NCBI RefSeq assembly: GCF_900099765.1
Contig: NZ_FNDX01000020.1
Span: 35,777-99,776 of the forward strand
DNA length: 64,000 nucleotides
Direction of reading: 5' to 3'
Source of the DNA: Paenibacillus typhae
GTDB lineage: Bacteria > Bacillota > Bacilli > Paenibacillales > Paenibacillaceae
The notes beneath the pieces were generated by a model, which saw nothing but the letters and a program-made list of their open reading frames with translations, was not told where the DNA came from and made no database searches. Positions 6,510 to 15,473 of the stretch are shown piece after piece. The position numbers and the translations under genes were made by a program. Position 1 is the first letter of the stretch. The number at the start of each line of letters is the position of its first letter.

Positions 6510-8957
6510 GTGCTTGATGTGATCGCTATCGGTGAAGTATTGATAGATTTTACTCCGGCAGGCCGTTCAGCCGCGGGGAACGAGCAGTATGAATGCAATC
6601 CGGGAGGCGCTCCGGCTAACGTGGCCGCTGCATTGTCCCGCCTGGGCGCAAGATCGGCACTAGTCAGCAAGGTTGGAGAGGATCAATTTGGTTCTTTACT
6701 GCACAATACACTACTAAATAATGGTGTGGATGTAACAGGAGTTTCGGTTACGGACGAAGCAAGTACAACCTTGGCCTTTGTTCATCTGGATGAACAGGGA
6801 GACCGGTCCTTCAGCTTCTTCCGGAAGCCGGGAGCGGATACCTTCTTACATGCAAAGGACCTCCCTCTTGAGCGGATTGACAGCTGCAAGACGCTGCATT
6901 ACGGCTCACTGTCTATGACGCATGAACCTGCACGTACGGCAACCCGGACGGCAGTACTTAAGGCTAAAGAAGCAGGTGTACTGCTGTCGTTTGATCCGAA
7001 TATCCGGTTTGCATTATGGGAGAGCACGGAAGAAGCCAGACAGCATATTCTTTGGGGTTTGAACTATGCCGATATCCTGAAGATTTCGGAAGAAGAGCTG
7101 GCTTTTATTACGGGCACAAACGATATTGTAAAAGGTTCACTTGCGCTCCAGCAGCAATATGATATTGCACTCATTGTCGTCACTTTAGCGGAAAAAGGCT
7201 GCTATTACCGTCTGGCTGATCAGGATGGATATGTGCCGGGGGTTAAGGTCAAGGCCGTTGATACGACAGGAGCAGGAGACGCTTTTCTGGGCTGCCTGTT
7301 ATATAAGATCCTCGATAACGGGAGTTCTCTGCAGGAGCTGACCACCCGGCAAATCACCAGCATGCTGAGCTTCGCTAATGCCGGCGGAGCGCTGGTTACA
7401 ACACGAAAGGGGGCTCTTGGGTCCATGCCTACGACAGATGAGATTAACCGCCTGATGGAGTCCGCCAAACCGGACAATGACGACCGGTTCAGACCGGGGT
7501 TTCACTTTTCACCTCCTGACAACTGGGCGAATGATCCCAACGGATTAGTCTACTATGAGGGAAGCTATCATCTATTCTATCAATATCATCCTTACAGTAA
7601 TAAATGGGGACCGATGCACTGGGGCCATGCAGTAAGTGAAGACCTGGTTCACTGGGAGCACGCGCCTGTTGCGCTATTCCCGGATGAGCATGGTGCGATT
7701 TTCTCGGGCTGCTGTGTAGTGGACTGGAATAACAGCAGCGGTTTATTCGAAGATTCCCATGGGCTTGTGGCAATTTTTACGCATGCCGATACCCATCCGG
7801 AGTCGGGACAGCCGCGTCAGCGGCAGAGTCTGGCTTACAGCAGCGATAAAGGTCATACCTGGCAGAAGTACGATGGTAATCCAGTGCTCTCCGAGGATGA
7901 CCTGATAGACTTCCGGGACCCTAAGGTGTTCTGGCATCAGCAAAGCGGGCGGTGGATTATGGCGATTGTTGCAGGAGACCATGCCCGGTTCTATGCCTCT
8001 GAAAATTTGCGCGAATGGTCGCTGACCGGAGAATTCGGCAAGGGAGAAGGCTCCCATGATGGCGTATGGGAATGCCCTGATCTGTTTCAGCTGCCGGTGG
8101 ATGATGCGGGGCGTTCGAAATGGGTGCTTATTATAAGCATCGGGGACAATCCTGATTGTCCCGAAGGTTCGCGCACGCAATACTTCATTGGCGAGTTTGA
8201 CGGAAAGACGTTTATTAATGACAACCCGGCCGATCATATCCTGTGGCTTGATTATGGCAGAGACAACTATGCAGGTGTTACCTGGTCGGATATTCCGGAG
8301 CAAGACGGCCGCCGCGTCCTCATCGGGTGGATGAGCAACTGGAAATATGCCAACGAGACCCCTACCGGTTCCTGGAGAGGTGCAATGACATTGCCCCGCG
8401 CCTTGTCGCTGACCAGCAAGGACGGGAGTGTCGTGCTGACCCAAATGCCTGTCCGGGAAATCGGGCAGCTGCGCAAAGATTCCTTGAGCTGGAAGGATGT
8501 CACGGTTACGCCTAAGACTCCTTTTATACAGCAGACAAATTATAATCTGCTGGAGATTGAAGCAGAGCTGGATGTCCGGTCCGGGGACGCAGTTTATATT
8601 CATCTGAAATCCGCCGGACAGGACGAGATCCTTATCGGTTACGACCCTGCTGACAAGCGGCTGTTCACCGACCGCTCCCATTCCGGTGTGACTGATTTTC
8701 ATCCGGCGTTTGCCGGCCGGCATGGTGCGAGCCTGGCTGCGGTGAATGGACAGCTCAGGCTGCAGATCTGGCTGGACCGCAATGCGGTTGAAGTGTATGC
8801 GGATAATGGACTGGTTGTGCTGACCGATCAGATTTTCCCTGAAGCTCCGATCGAGAGTATCGGGGTAAGTGCGAAGTCAGGACAGGTTGTTCTGAATTCG
8901 CTTCAGATCCATACACTGGAGTCTATCGGAATACCGGGCGGGAGGAATGAGGCATGA
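6510..8957 (+). CDS. Fructokinase-GH32 beta-fructosidase fusion
   Basis: An 815-residue cytoplasmic fusion of two complete enzymes, starting at GTG behind AGGTGGGGAG. Residues 1-318 are a PfkB-family fructokinase: N-terminal GEVLIDF, NPGGAPANVA at 30-39, and the signature DTTGAGDAF at 251-259 with Asp257 as expected catalytic base. After a short linker (about 319-328), residues 329-815 are a GH32 sucrose or fructan hydrolase. It carries WANDPNG (nucleophile Asp342), FRDP (468-471) and WECPD (acid/base Glu521), then a C-terminal beta-sandwich. No signal peptide is present. One polypeptide could release fructose and phosphorylate it. It overlaps the next GH32 gene by 4 bp. In most relatives the two activities are separate genes. 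Confidence 0.88.
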   Translation: MLDVIAIGEVLIDFTPAGRSAAGNEQYECNPGGAPANVAAALSRLGARSALVSKVGEDQFGSLLHNTLLNNGVDVTGVSVTDEASTTLAFVHLDEQGDRSFSFFRKPGADTFLHAKDLPLERIDSCKTLHYGSLSMTHEPARTATRTAVLKAKEAGVLLSFDPNIRFALWESTEEARQHILWGLNYADILKISEEELAFITGTNDIVKGSLALQQQYDIALIVVTLAEKGCYYRLADQDGYVPGVKVKAVDTTGAGDAFLGCLLYKILDNGSSLQELTTRQITSMLSFANAGGALVTTRKGALGSMPTTDEINRLMESAKPDNDDRFRPGFHFSPPDNWANDPNGLVYYEGSYHLFYQYHPYSNKWGPMHWGHAVSEDLVHWEHAPVALFPDEHGAIFSGCCVVDWNNSSGLFEDSHGLVAIFTHADTHPESGQPRQRQSLAYSSDKGHTWQKYDGNPVLSEDDLIDFRDPKVFWHQQSGRWIMAIVAGDHARFYASENLREWSLTGEFGKGEGSHDGVWECPDLFQLPVDDAGRSKWVLIISIGDNPDCPEGSRTQYFIGEFDGKTFINDNPADHILWLDYGRDNYAGVTWSDIPEQDGRRVLIGWMSNWKYANETPTGSWRGAMTLPRALSLTSKDGSVVLTQMPVREIGQLRKDSLSWKDVTVTPKTPFIQQTNYNLLEIEAELDVRSGDAVYIHLKSAGQDEILIGYDPADKRLFTDRSHSGVTDFHPAFAGRHGASLAAVNGQLRLQIWLDRNAVEVYADNGLVVLTDQIFPEAPIESIGVSAKSGQVVLNSLQIHTLESIGIPGGRNEA

Positions 8958-11230
8958 GCAGCTCAGCGGGAGACCGCGGAATAACGATGTATTGGGCTTT
9001 TGATGAAGGAACCGGAGCAGGTGCGCTGGAGAGCGTCACTAAGACGGTGGATAATGTCCATTATGTGTTTAATAATGCGGAATTTACCGACCCTTGTACT
9101 CCGCCATGGAGGCAGGGAGTGGCAGGAACAAGTCTCCTCTTCGATGGTTACTCAACCTATATTGCCCATTCTGCCCATGAGGAAGAGCGCAATGGGGAGC
9201 CGGAATTTCTGCCGGCTCTCAGCATCGGGGTATGGGTGGCCCCGCGAACCTATGAGTGGGGGCACGAGGGCAAGCTGGCTGCCATTGTGAACCGGCACAA
9301 TAAGGATGCTAAGCAGGGGTATCTGCTTGGCATGTTCCGTCACGGCTCCTGGTCCTTCCAAATCGGGCTTGAGGGAGGAGAATGGAAGGAAATCTGGTCG
9401 CCGGACGGCTGTGAGCTGCCCAAGAATGAGTGGTCTTACGTAAATGCCGTGTTCAATGGGAATGAAGGTGAGCTTAAACTGTACTTGAACGGCAGCGAGA
9501 TTGCTTCGGCGGTCGTACCTGCCGGTTCAAGGCTGGCAGTAGCGGCAGATACTGACCTGCTCATCGGCAGGAACAATCACAGCAGCAAGCTTGCAGACGT
9601 GTTCAGCCTGCACATGTTCAGCGGACTCATGGATGAGCTGAAGATGTATAGCCACGCTCTGAGTAACGAGGAAGTCGCCTCTTCTTATCAGGAGGTGCTC
9701 GCCGCACATGGAGGCGTCCGGCCGCAAGTGGAGTATGACGACATCAAGCTGGACAGGACGCCACTGCTTGCGGACCGGCACAGACCTCAATATCATGTCA
9801 GCCCGCCGGCCCATTGGATGAACGAGCCTCATGCGCCAATCTATTTTGACGGGCAATATCATTTGTTCTATCAGCATAATCCGCAAGGGCCGTATTTCCA
9901 CCATATTCATTGGGGGCATTGGGTAAGCAAGGATCTGGTGTATTGGCGTGATCTTCCTATAGCCCTGGCACCTGAGAAGGATCAACTCGCACCCGACGGA
10001 ATCTGGTCAGGAAGCGCGACTTATGATGCCGACGGCCTGCCTGTCCTGTTCTTTACGGCCGGCAATGACAGTGCGTCACCGAATCAGAGCGTGGCGCTGG
10101 CCAGAAGCACTTATTCCGAAGATAAGGACCCTGATCTGGTCAGGTGGATCAAACATCCCGAGCCGCTCATTGTACAGCAGCAGGGGATGGGGGCATTTGG
10201 AGATTTCCGTGACCCGTTCGTGTGGAAGGATGAGGACGGCTGGTATGCACTGGTCGGGTCGGGAGTGGAAGGCAGCGGGGGAGCCGCGCTGGCTTTTGCG
10301 TCAGACGACATGCTGAACTGGACGTACAAAGGATCATTTTTTGAAGCGGACATTCAGAAGTTTCCTTATCTTGGACCGATCTGGGAGCTCCCTGTATTTC
10401 TTCCTCTGGGCAGTGACAAGCACGGTGTAAGTAAGCATCTCCTGTTGGTCAGCCCTGTGGGAGCCGGCGCCGATGTTGAAGTGTTTTACTGGATCGGTCA
10501 GATGGACAAGCACAATCTGAGTTTCATACCGGACCAGGAGGAACCTCAATTACTGGATGTCGGTGATTTCCATTTTACCGGTCCGAGCGGAATGACCGAT
10601 CCGGTGACAGGCAGAAATATCGTCTTTACGATTGCGCAGGGTGACCGGACATCTGTGCTGGAATACCAGTCAGGCTGGGCCCATAACGGCGGTTTGCCGG
10701 TAAGCGTGTATTTGAGGGAGGATGGCCGGCTTGGAATCGAGCCGATTCAGGAACTGCAGTCATTGCGGGGCGAGAAGCGATTATCGCTTCGTGACAAGTC
10801 ATTAACAGAAGCAAATGACCAGCTGAGGGCTATTCAAGGCGATATGCTGGAGATTCAGCTGGAAATGGAGCGGGGCAGTGCTGCACAGCTTGGAATCAAG
10901 GTCCGCTGTACACCGGATGGAGAGGAAGAGACGCTGCTGTATTATGACTGGAAGGAATCCATGCTTTTGGCCGACCGGACGAAAACATCACAGCATCCGG
11001 AAGAAAGATGCCGCGGGATTCAGGGCGGCAAGCTGGAGCTATGCGGCGAGAATCTGAAGCTGCATCTCTATCTGGACCGCTCCATGGTCGAAGCCTATGT
11101 CAACGGACTTAAGAGCCTGACAACCCGGGCATACCCGGGCCGCAAGGATGCTTTGGGGCTTAGACTATGGGGAGATGCTGATTCCTTGGTCAAGTCTTTA
11201 GAAATTTGGGAAATGAAGTCTATATGGTAA
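8954..11230 (+). CDS. LamG-GH32 family protein with variant NEP motif
   Basis: A 758-residue protein translationally coupled (ATGA overlap) to the kinase-hydrolase fusion. Residues about 10-245 form a LamG/concanavalin-like beta-sandwich (LFDGYSTYI, LYLNGSEI, FSGLMDELKMYSHAL). Residues about 275-600 form the GH32 five-bladed propeller, followed by a C-terminal sandwich. The expected WMNDPNG nucleophile motif reads WMNEPHAP at 288-295, placing Glu291 where Asp is canonical. FRDP (418-421) and a WELP acid/base motif (Glu478) are intact. No signal peptide. It probably acts on imported fructans in the cytoplasm. The Asp-to-Glu change may mark a subfamily with altered specificity or transfer activity. 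Confidence 0.83.
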   Translation: MSSSAGDRGITMYWAFDEGTGAGALESVTKTVDNVHYVFNNAEFTDPCTPPWRQGVAGTSLLFDGYSTYIAHSAHEEERNGEPEFLPALSIGVWVAPRTYEWGHEGKLAAIVNRHNKDAKQGYLLGMFRHGSWSFQIGLEGGEWKEIWSPDGCELPKNEWSYVNAVFNGNEGELKLYLNGSEIASAVVPAGSRLAVAADTDLLIGRNNHSSKLADVFSLHMFSGLMDELKMYSHALSNEEVASSYQEVLAAHGGVRPQVEYDDIKLDRTPLLADRHRPQYHVSPPAHWMNEPHAPIYFDGQYHLFYQHNPQGPYFHHIHWGHWVSKDLVYWRDLPIALAPEKDQLAPDGIWSGSATYDADGLPVLFFTAGNDSASPNQSVALARSTYSEDKDPDLVRWIKHPEPLIVQQQGMGAFGDFRDPFVWKDEDGWYALVGSGVEGSGGAALAFASDDMLNWTYKGSFFEADIQKFPYLGPIWELPVFLPLGSDKHGVSKHLLLVSPVGAGADVEVFYWIGQMDKHNLSFIPDQEEPQLLDVGDFHFTGPSGMTDPVTGRNIVFTIAQGDRTSVLEYQSGWAHNGGLPVSVYLREDGRLGIEPIQELQSLRGEKRLSLRDKSLTEANDQLRAIQGDMLEIQLEMERGSAAQLGIKVRCTPDGEEETLLYYDWKESMLLADRTKTSQHPEERCRGIQGGKLELCGENLKLHLYLDRSMVEAYVNGLKSLTTRAYPGRKDALGLRLWGDADSLVKSLEIWEMKSIW

Positions 11231-11340
11231 CGCGGAGCGCCACGGCGCTCCTTCCCTCATGGGTACAGCAATTAACGCACACAAGCAGAGAGTTATTTGT
11301 AAGCGCTTCATTTAATCGAAGATATGAAGGAGGCTTGTTA

Positions 11341-11580
11341 ATGAGGAAAGCTAACCGGAATACAACTTGGATTTCCAGAGTGGTAGCGGGGGTTTTGGTT
11401 CTTCAGCTTGCGGCTCCGGGTATTCAAGGCATAGCCGCGGCTGCAATAGAGGGAGGAGAGGCTTCTATTCCAAAGGCTGATCTAGGGTCATCCGTTACCG
11501 GCGTTGTCTACAAGGACCCGAATACAGTAGCACGATTGACAGCTGCGGATGCAGTCGCTGCTGCTGGATGTATTAAATAA
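11341..11580 (+). pseudogene. Truncated exported-protein fragment
   Basis: A 79-residue ORF starting at ATG 11341 behind GAAGGAGG. Residues 1-35 form a clear Sec signal peptide: basic RKANR, a hydrophobic stretch VVAGVLVLQLAAPGI, and an AAAA cleavage region. Only about 45 mature residues follow before a stop. The remaining sequence (SSVTGVVYKDPNTVARLTAADAV) looks like the beginning of a larger secreted protein. Given the location at the end of the fructan operon, a lost secreted levanase or levansucrase is possible, but the fragment is too short to say. It could also be a genuine small secreted protein. A terminator follows at once. Confidence 0.45.
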
Positions 11581-11593
11581 ATAACCGTTTAGA

Positions 11594-11647
11594 GGAAAGC
11601 CGGGAAGGCAGGGCGATGTCAGTCTTGTTCATAATCCCGGCTTTTCC
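11594..11647 (+). terminator. Terminator of the fructan operon
   Basis: GGAAAGCCGGGA and TCCCGGCTTTTCC pair as a strong stem around a 29-base loop, ending in a T stretch, just after the truncated exported-protein ORF. Confidence 0.7.
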
Positions 11648-11761
11648 GTTTGTCTACGGCCACTGGAGGACAGGCAGCATTACATATTGTTCCAAATAAT
11701 TTATACTGAAATATATATTACTTTTTCCAATAGAATCCCACATCCGATTGGAGGAATTCTC

Positions 11762-12712
11762 ATGACCGACTTCAAGAAACGCGATTGGAAGCAGAATCTG
11801 CTTACAGGCCCGGTAATAGAATGGCTGCTGGATTCAGACCCTGCGGTCCGCTGGCAGGTGATGCGCGATTTGCTGCATGAACCGGAAGATAAGGTTGCTG
11901 CGGTACGCTCGCAGGTTGCAGTGGAGGGCTGGGGGCAGCAGGTCCTTTTGAGGCAATCGGGAGAGGGGCATTGGTGGGCGGATGAGGATGCTTGGCCGCT
12001 GCAGAATACATTGTTTGCATTGGTTTTATTAAAGGATATGGGCTTGGAGCCCAAAAGTGCGGAGGCCGGCAGGGCCATTGCGCTGGTACGGGACAATTTA
12101 ATTTGGGAGTATCATGAGAACCGGGCGTTTTTTGAAGGGGAAGTCGAGGCGTGCATCAACGGGAGGATTCTGGCGGCGGGCTCTTATTATGGGGAGACAA
12201 GTGAGCGGCTGGTTCAATATCTTCTGGACGGGCAGCTGCCGGATGGAGGATGGAATTGTGAAGCGCCTCCCAGCACAAGGTCCTCTTTTCACAGCACGAT
12301 CTGTGTACTGGAGGGACTGCTGGAATATGAGAAGGCGGCGGGCGCTGATCCCGAAGTGACCACCGCCCGCAAGCGGGGAGAAGAATATCTGCTGGAGCGG
12401 GGGCTATTCCGGTCGCTTTCCTCTGGCGGTGTGATCGATCCCCGCTTTACATGTATGTTTTATCCGCCGTCCTATCACTATGATATCCTGCGCGGACTGG
12501 AGTATTTTCGTGTAGCCGGTGCACAGCCCGATGAACGGATGTCGGAGGCCATCGAATTAATCCTTGCGAAGCAGGCTGCAAATGGCCGCTGGCCATTGGA
12601 CAGTCCCCGGCCGGACGATATTCCTTTTCATATGGAGGACCCGTCAGGCGGGGAGAGCCGCTGGAATACGCTTCGCGCCTTGCAAGTGTTAGAGTGGTGG
12701 TCTTCATATTGA
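11762..12712 (+). CDS. Alpha/alpha-toroid (prenyltransferase/squalene-cyclase-like) protein
   Basis: A 316-residue soluble protein. ATG 11762 is chosen because it follows TTGGAGGAATTC at good spacing; the open frame extends 25 codons further up without support. Residues about 100-310 contain helical repeats with QLPDGGWNCE and a second WPLDSP-like block, resembling the alpha/alpha-toroid fold shared by squalene-hopene cyclase, prenyltransferase beta subunits and related proteins of unknown activity. It lacks an obvious DXDD cyclase motif, so terpene cyclisation should not be assumed. It lies between the fructan terminator and the promoter of the AraC-GH39 gene, so it is probably monocistronic. 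Confidence 0.6.
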   Translation: MTDFKKRDWKQNLLTGPVIEWLLDSDPAVRWQVMRDLLHEPEDKVAAVRSQVAVEGWGQQVLLRQSGEGHWWADEDAWPLQNTLFALVLLKDMGLEPKSAEAGRAIALVRDNLIWEYHENRAFFEGEVEACINGRILAAGSYYGETSERLVQYLLDGQLPDGGWNCEAPPSTRSSFHSTICVLEGLLEYEKAAGADPEVTTARKRGEEYLLERGLFRSLSSGGVIDPRFTCMFYPPSYHYDILRGLEYFRVAGAQPDERMSEAIELILAKQAANGRWPLDSPRPDDIPFHMEDPSGGESRWNTLRALQVLEWWSSY

Positions 12713-12738
12713 TAACTTAAAATCGATATGTCTATAAT
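12709..12738 (+). promoter_or_regulatory. Promoter of the AraC-GH39 gene
   Basis: TTGATA (12709-12714) and TATAAT (12733-12738) are separated by 18 bp. A transcript would begin near 12745, about 6 bases before GGGAGGAG (12751-12758). This fits a very short leader and translation from the ATT at 12765. Confidence 0.7.
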
Positions 12739-12764
12739 AAGCGGTATGAAGGGAGGAGCAGACG

Positions 12765-15269
12765 ATTCGCTATTTATACGAATTTATTCAGCATCAGGAC
12801 GATCTGCCGATGAAGCTCTTCGTGAATTCCGTACAGCATATTGATTTCCACTGGCATAAGGAAGTTGAGATCCTGTATGTTCTCCACGGCTCGATCAACA
12901 TGTATCTGGACCAGAAGCAATATACGCTCCAGGAAGATGATATTCTCGTGATCAACAGCATGTCGGTTCATAAGATTGAGCGGACCCATCAGGATAATGT
13001 GTTGTTAACCCTGCAGTTCGGCCCGGAGCTGCTGCATAATAATGCGTTCATCTCCTGCAACTCTGCCGGTCATTCCGGGCAGGACCCGTCGAGTCTGCAC
13101 AGCATCAAGCATAATCTTGCGCAAATGGTCTGGGAGATTAACAAGAAATCTCCGGGTTATCACAGCTACACGATAGGCCGATTACAGCTGTTATGCGGAT
13201 GCCTGCTGCGATATTTTGCAGACGGTACGAATCCGGCGGTGGCAGAAGGAAGCAGGGACAACGATTATAAAAGACTGAACAGTGTCCTCACATACATCGA
13301 CCGCCATTATAATGAAAAGATTACGCTGCAGGATATGGCGGACTCCGAGCATTTAAGCCTGCATTATTTTTCCCACTTCTTCACGGACAAAATCGGGATT
13401 CCCTTTCAAAAGTATTTGACGCTTATCCGCCTGGAAAAGGCCCAGCTTCAGCTGGCAGAAAGCGATAAGACCATCTCTGAAATAGCCCTGGATTGCGGAT
13501 TTGCCAACGTGAAGCTGTTCAACAAGTATTTTAAGGAAAAATACGGCTGCACGCCGGGCTCCTACCGGGAGGCCTCGCTCACACCGGAACCGCACCGGCT
13601 GAACCTGAACCGCAAGCCTAAAACATATGAGGAATCCTCAAGCGGGGACTATTATGAGATGGACACGATGAATGCCATAGGGTCACTGTACCGCTATCTG
13701 GATGTTAGCACGGATGCCGACCAGTCCGGCGTTTCGCTGTCGGCTGTGCTTGCAGCTGCCCCTGAACGGATTGAGGTTCGTGCAGACCAGACAACGGCTA
13801 GCTACAAAAAGCACTGGAATATCACCACGACGGCCGGAAGAGCCGTAGAAGGACTGCGCGAGGATTGGCGGAAGCAGCTATCTGCCTTGAAGGGGAGCAT
13901 CCCGTTCCGGTATATCCGGTTTCACGGCATTTTTAATGATGAGATGATGGTATACAGTGAAAATGAGGACGGCACACCGGTCTATAACTGGTCTTATGTG
14001 GACAAGCTGTATGATTTCCTTCTGGAGCAGGGAGTCCGGCCATTCGTTGAACTGAGCTTTATGCCGGGACAGCTGGCGAGGTCCAAGGAAACGCTGTTCT
14101 GGTGGAGAGGCAATATCAGTCCGCCGGCAGATCCCGCCAAGTGGGAAGCGCTGGTCCGGGCCTTCATCCGGCATTGTCTGAACCGTTACGGGGCGGATGA
14201 GGTGAAGCAGTGGTATTTTGAAGTGTGGAACGAGCCGGATCTGGCAGGGGTCTGCTGGGCAGGCAGCAAAGAAGAATACTTCGCTTTTTACGAATCCACC
14301 GTTCATGCGATTAAATCGGTGCTGCCGGAGCTGAGGACAGGTGGGCCCGCTATGGGATACGGCTCGATCTGGAACGATACCTGGGCTGAGGACTTTTTAG
14401 CTTACTGCAGCTCGCGGGAAGTGCCGCTCGATTTCTTTTCGTTCCATATTTATTCGGAGTACCCCAAGCTAAAAACGGAAGAGGGCCGTTTGACCCGGAT
14501 CATGCCCCCGGCATTTTTTAAGGAAAGCATTGACCGTGTGCGGCAAAAGATGAAGTCGGCCTCGTACAGTGACGTTGAGCTTCATATTACCGAGTGGAAT
14601 TTTTCGCTGTATGACCGGAATCTGCTGCATGATACGATGTTTATGGCCTCGTTTGTCATCTACCAGACCATGAATACGCTCGGAGATGTGGCGGCGATGG
14701 CCTACTGGTCCTTTACCGATGTTTTTGAAGAAAGCGTCGTTCCGGCTTCCCCGTTCTATGGAGGCTTTGGCCTGATCAACCGCGACGGGCTGAAGAAGCC
14801 CGGGTATTATGCGTTTGAGCTGATGCAGAAGCTGGGTGACGAGCTGCTGATGCAGGGAGATGGTTATGTCTTTACCCGGAAAAGCGACGGAAGCCTGCAG
14901 TTTCTGTTCTATCACTACGTCCATGTGGATCAGCTGTTTGCGAGCGGAGACTGGTCAGAGCTGTCCGGCTCCACCCGATATGACGTATTTGAGGAAAAAG
15001 GCAGCAAAGTCTTTGAATTGACGCTAAACCAGCTGGCAGGAAGCTATAAATGCACCAGCTATCAGCTGGACCGGGAGCATGGGTCGGTATTCGATGAGTG
15101 GATGACTATAGGCGCGCCTGATTTTTTAACACAGGAGGAAATTCAGTATTTAAACAGCAGAAGTGGTCCGGTCATCCGGACAGAGCTTGTACAGAAGGAA
15201 AGCTGGCGCAAAGAAATTGTACTCCCGCCTCATGGGGTGCTGCTGCTCCAGCTCGAAAGGCAGTTTTAA
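12765..15269 (+). CDS. AraC-family regulator fused to GH39 beta-xylosidase
   Basis: A large one-component protein joining a regulator and an enzyme-like domain. From ATT 12765 it is 834 residues; from the first internal ATG (12810) 819. Using ATT numbering, residues 1-115 form an AraC cupin (FHWHKEVEILYVLHG), about 165-270 two AraC helix-turn-helix motifs (ITLQDMADSEHLSLHYFSHFF; TISEIALDCGFANVKLFNKYF), and about 295-820 a GH39 domain. The GH39 acid/base lies in WNEPD (Glu490) and the nucleophile in HITEWN (Glu610). Both catalytic residues are present, so the domain could hydrolyse xylo-oligosaccharides as well as sense them. ATT is preferred because GGGAGGAG sits 6 bases upstream and the added residues (RYLYEFIQHQDDLP) resemble the usual family N-terminus. 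Confidence 0.82.
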   Translation: MRYLYEFIQHQDDLPMKLFVNSVQHIDFHWHKEVEILYVLHGSINMYLDQKQYTLQEDDILVINSMSVHKIERTHQDNVLLTLQFGPELLHNNAFISCNSAGHSGQDPSSLHSIKHNLAQMVWEINKKSPGYHSYTIGRLQLLCGCLLRYFADGTNPAVAEGSRDNDYKRLNSVLTYIDRHYNEKITLQDMADSEHLSLHYFSHFFTDKIGIPFQKYLTLIRLEKAQLQLAESDKTISEIALDCGFANVKLFNKYFKEKYGCTPGSYREASLTPEPHRLNLNRKPKTYEESSSGDYYEMDTMNAIGSLYRYLDVSTDADQSGVSLSAVLAAAPERIEVRADQTTASYKKHWNITTTAGRAVEGLREDWRKQLSALKGSIPFRYIRFHGIFNDEMMVYSENEDGTPVYNWSYVDKLYDFLLEQGVRPFVELSFMPGQLARSKETLFWWRGNISPPADPAKWEALVRAFIRHCLNRYGADEVKQWYFEVWNEPDLAGVCWAGSKEEYFAFYESTVHAIKSVLPELRTGGPAMGYGSIWNDTWAEDFLAYCSSREVPLDFFSFHIYSEYPKLKTEEGRLTRIMPPAFFKESIDRVRQKMKSASYSDVELHITEWNFSLYDRNLLHDTMFMASFVIYQTMNTLGDVAAMAYWSFTDVFEESVVPASPFYGGFGLINRDGLKKPGYYAFELMQKLGDELLMQGDGYVFTRKSDGSLQFLFYHYVHVDQLFASGDWSELSGSTRYDVFEEKGSKVFELTLNQLAGSYKCTSYQLDREHGSVFDEWMTIGAPDFLTQEEIQYLNSRSGPVIRTELVQKESWRKEIVLPPHGVLLLQLERQF

Positions 15270-15285
15270 TTGAAAATACACTGAG

Positions 15286-15319
15286 CAAACATCCCTTTTC
15301 TGATGAAGGGGTGTTTTTT
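15286..15319 (+). terminator. Terminator of the AraC-GH39 gene
   Basis: AAACATCCCTT and AAGGGGTGTTTTTT form a stem-loop with a T run, 17 bases after the stop codon. Confidence 0.75.
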
Positions 15320-15406
15320 GTTGTTTATTTTGGATCGAAGCAGACAAGCTAGTACAGGAGGCAGGAAGTAGGCAAAATACGAACCCGGATGCGGCAAGTT
15401 ACAACA

Positions 15407-15434
15407 AGAAAACGGTATCAATAATCTCTATACT
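15407..15434 (+). promoter_or_regulatory. cre-like site and -10 box upstream of PTS EIIC
   Basis: AGAAAACGGTATCA at 15407-15420 matches 13 of 14 positions of the CcpA operator consensus TGWAANCGNTNWCA. TATACT at 15429-15434 is a plausible -10 box about 40 bp before the EIIC start. Overlap of cre with the promoter would give glucose repression. Inferred from sequence match. Confidence 0.5.
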
Positions 15435-15473
15435 AGGGTTGTAGCAGTTAAGAGAAAGACAGGGGGAATTTAG

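Noticed and set aside
5327..6670. 447-codon minus-strand frame
   Set aside because: It is antisense to the fructan-binding lipoprotein and fructokinase genes, both clearly real, and shows no family features.
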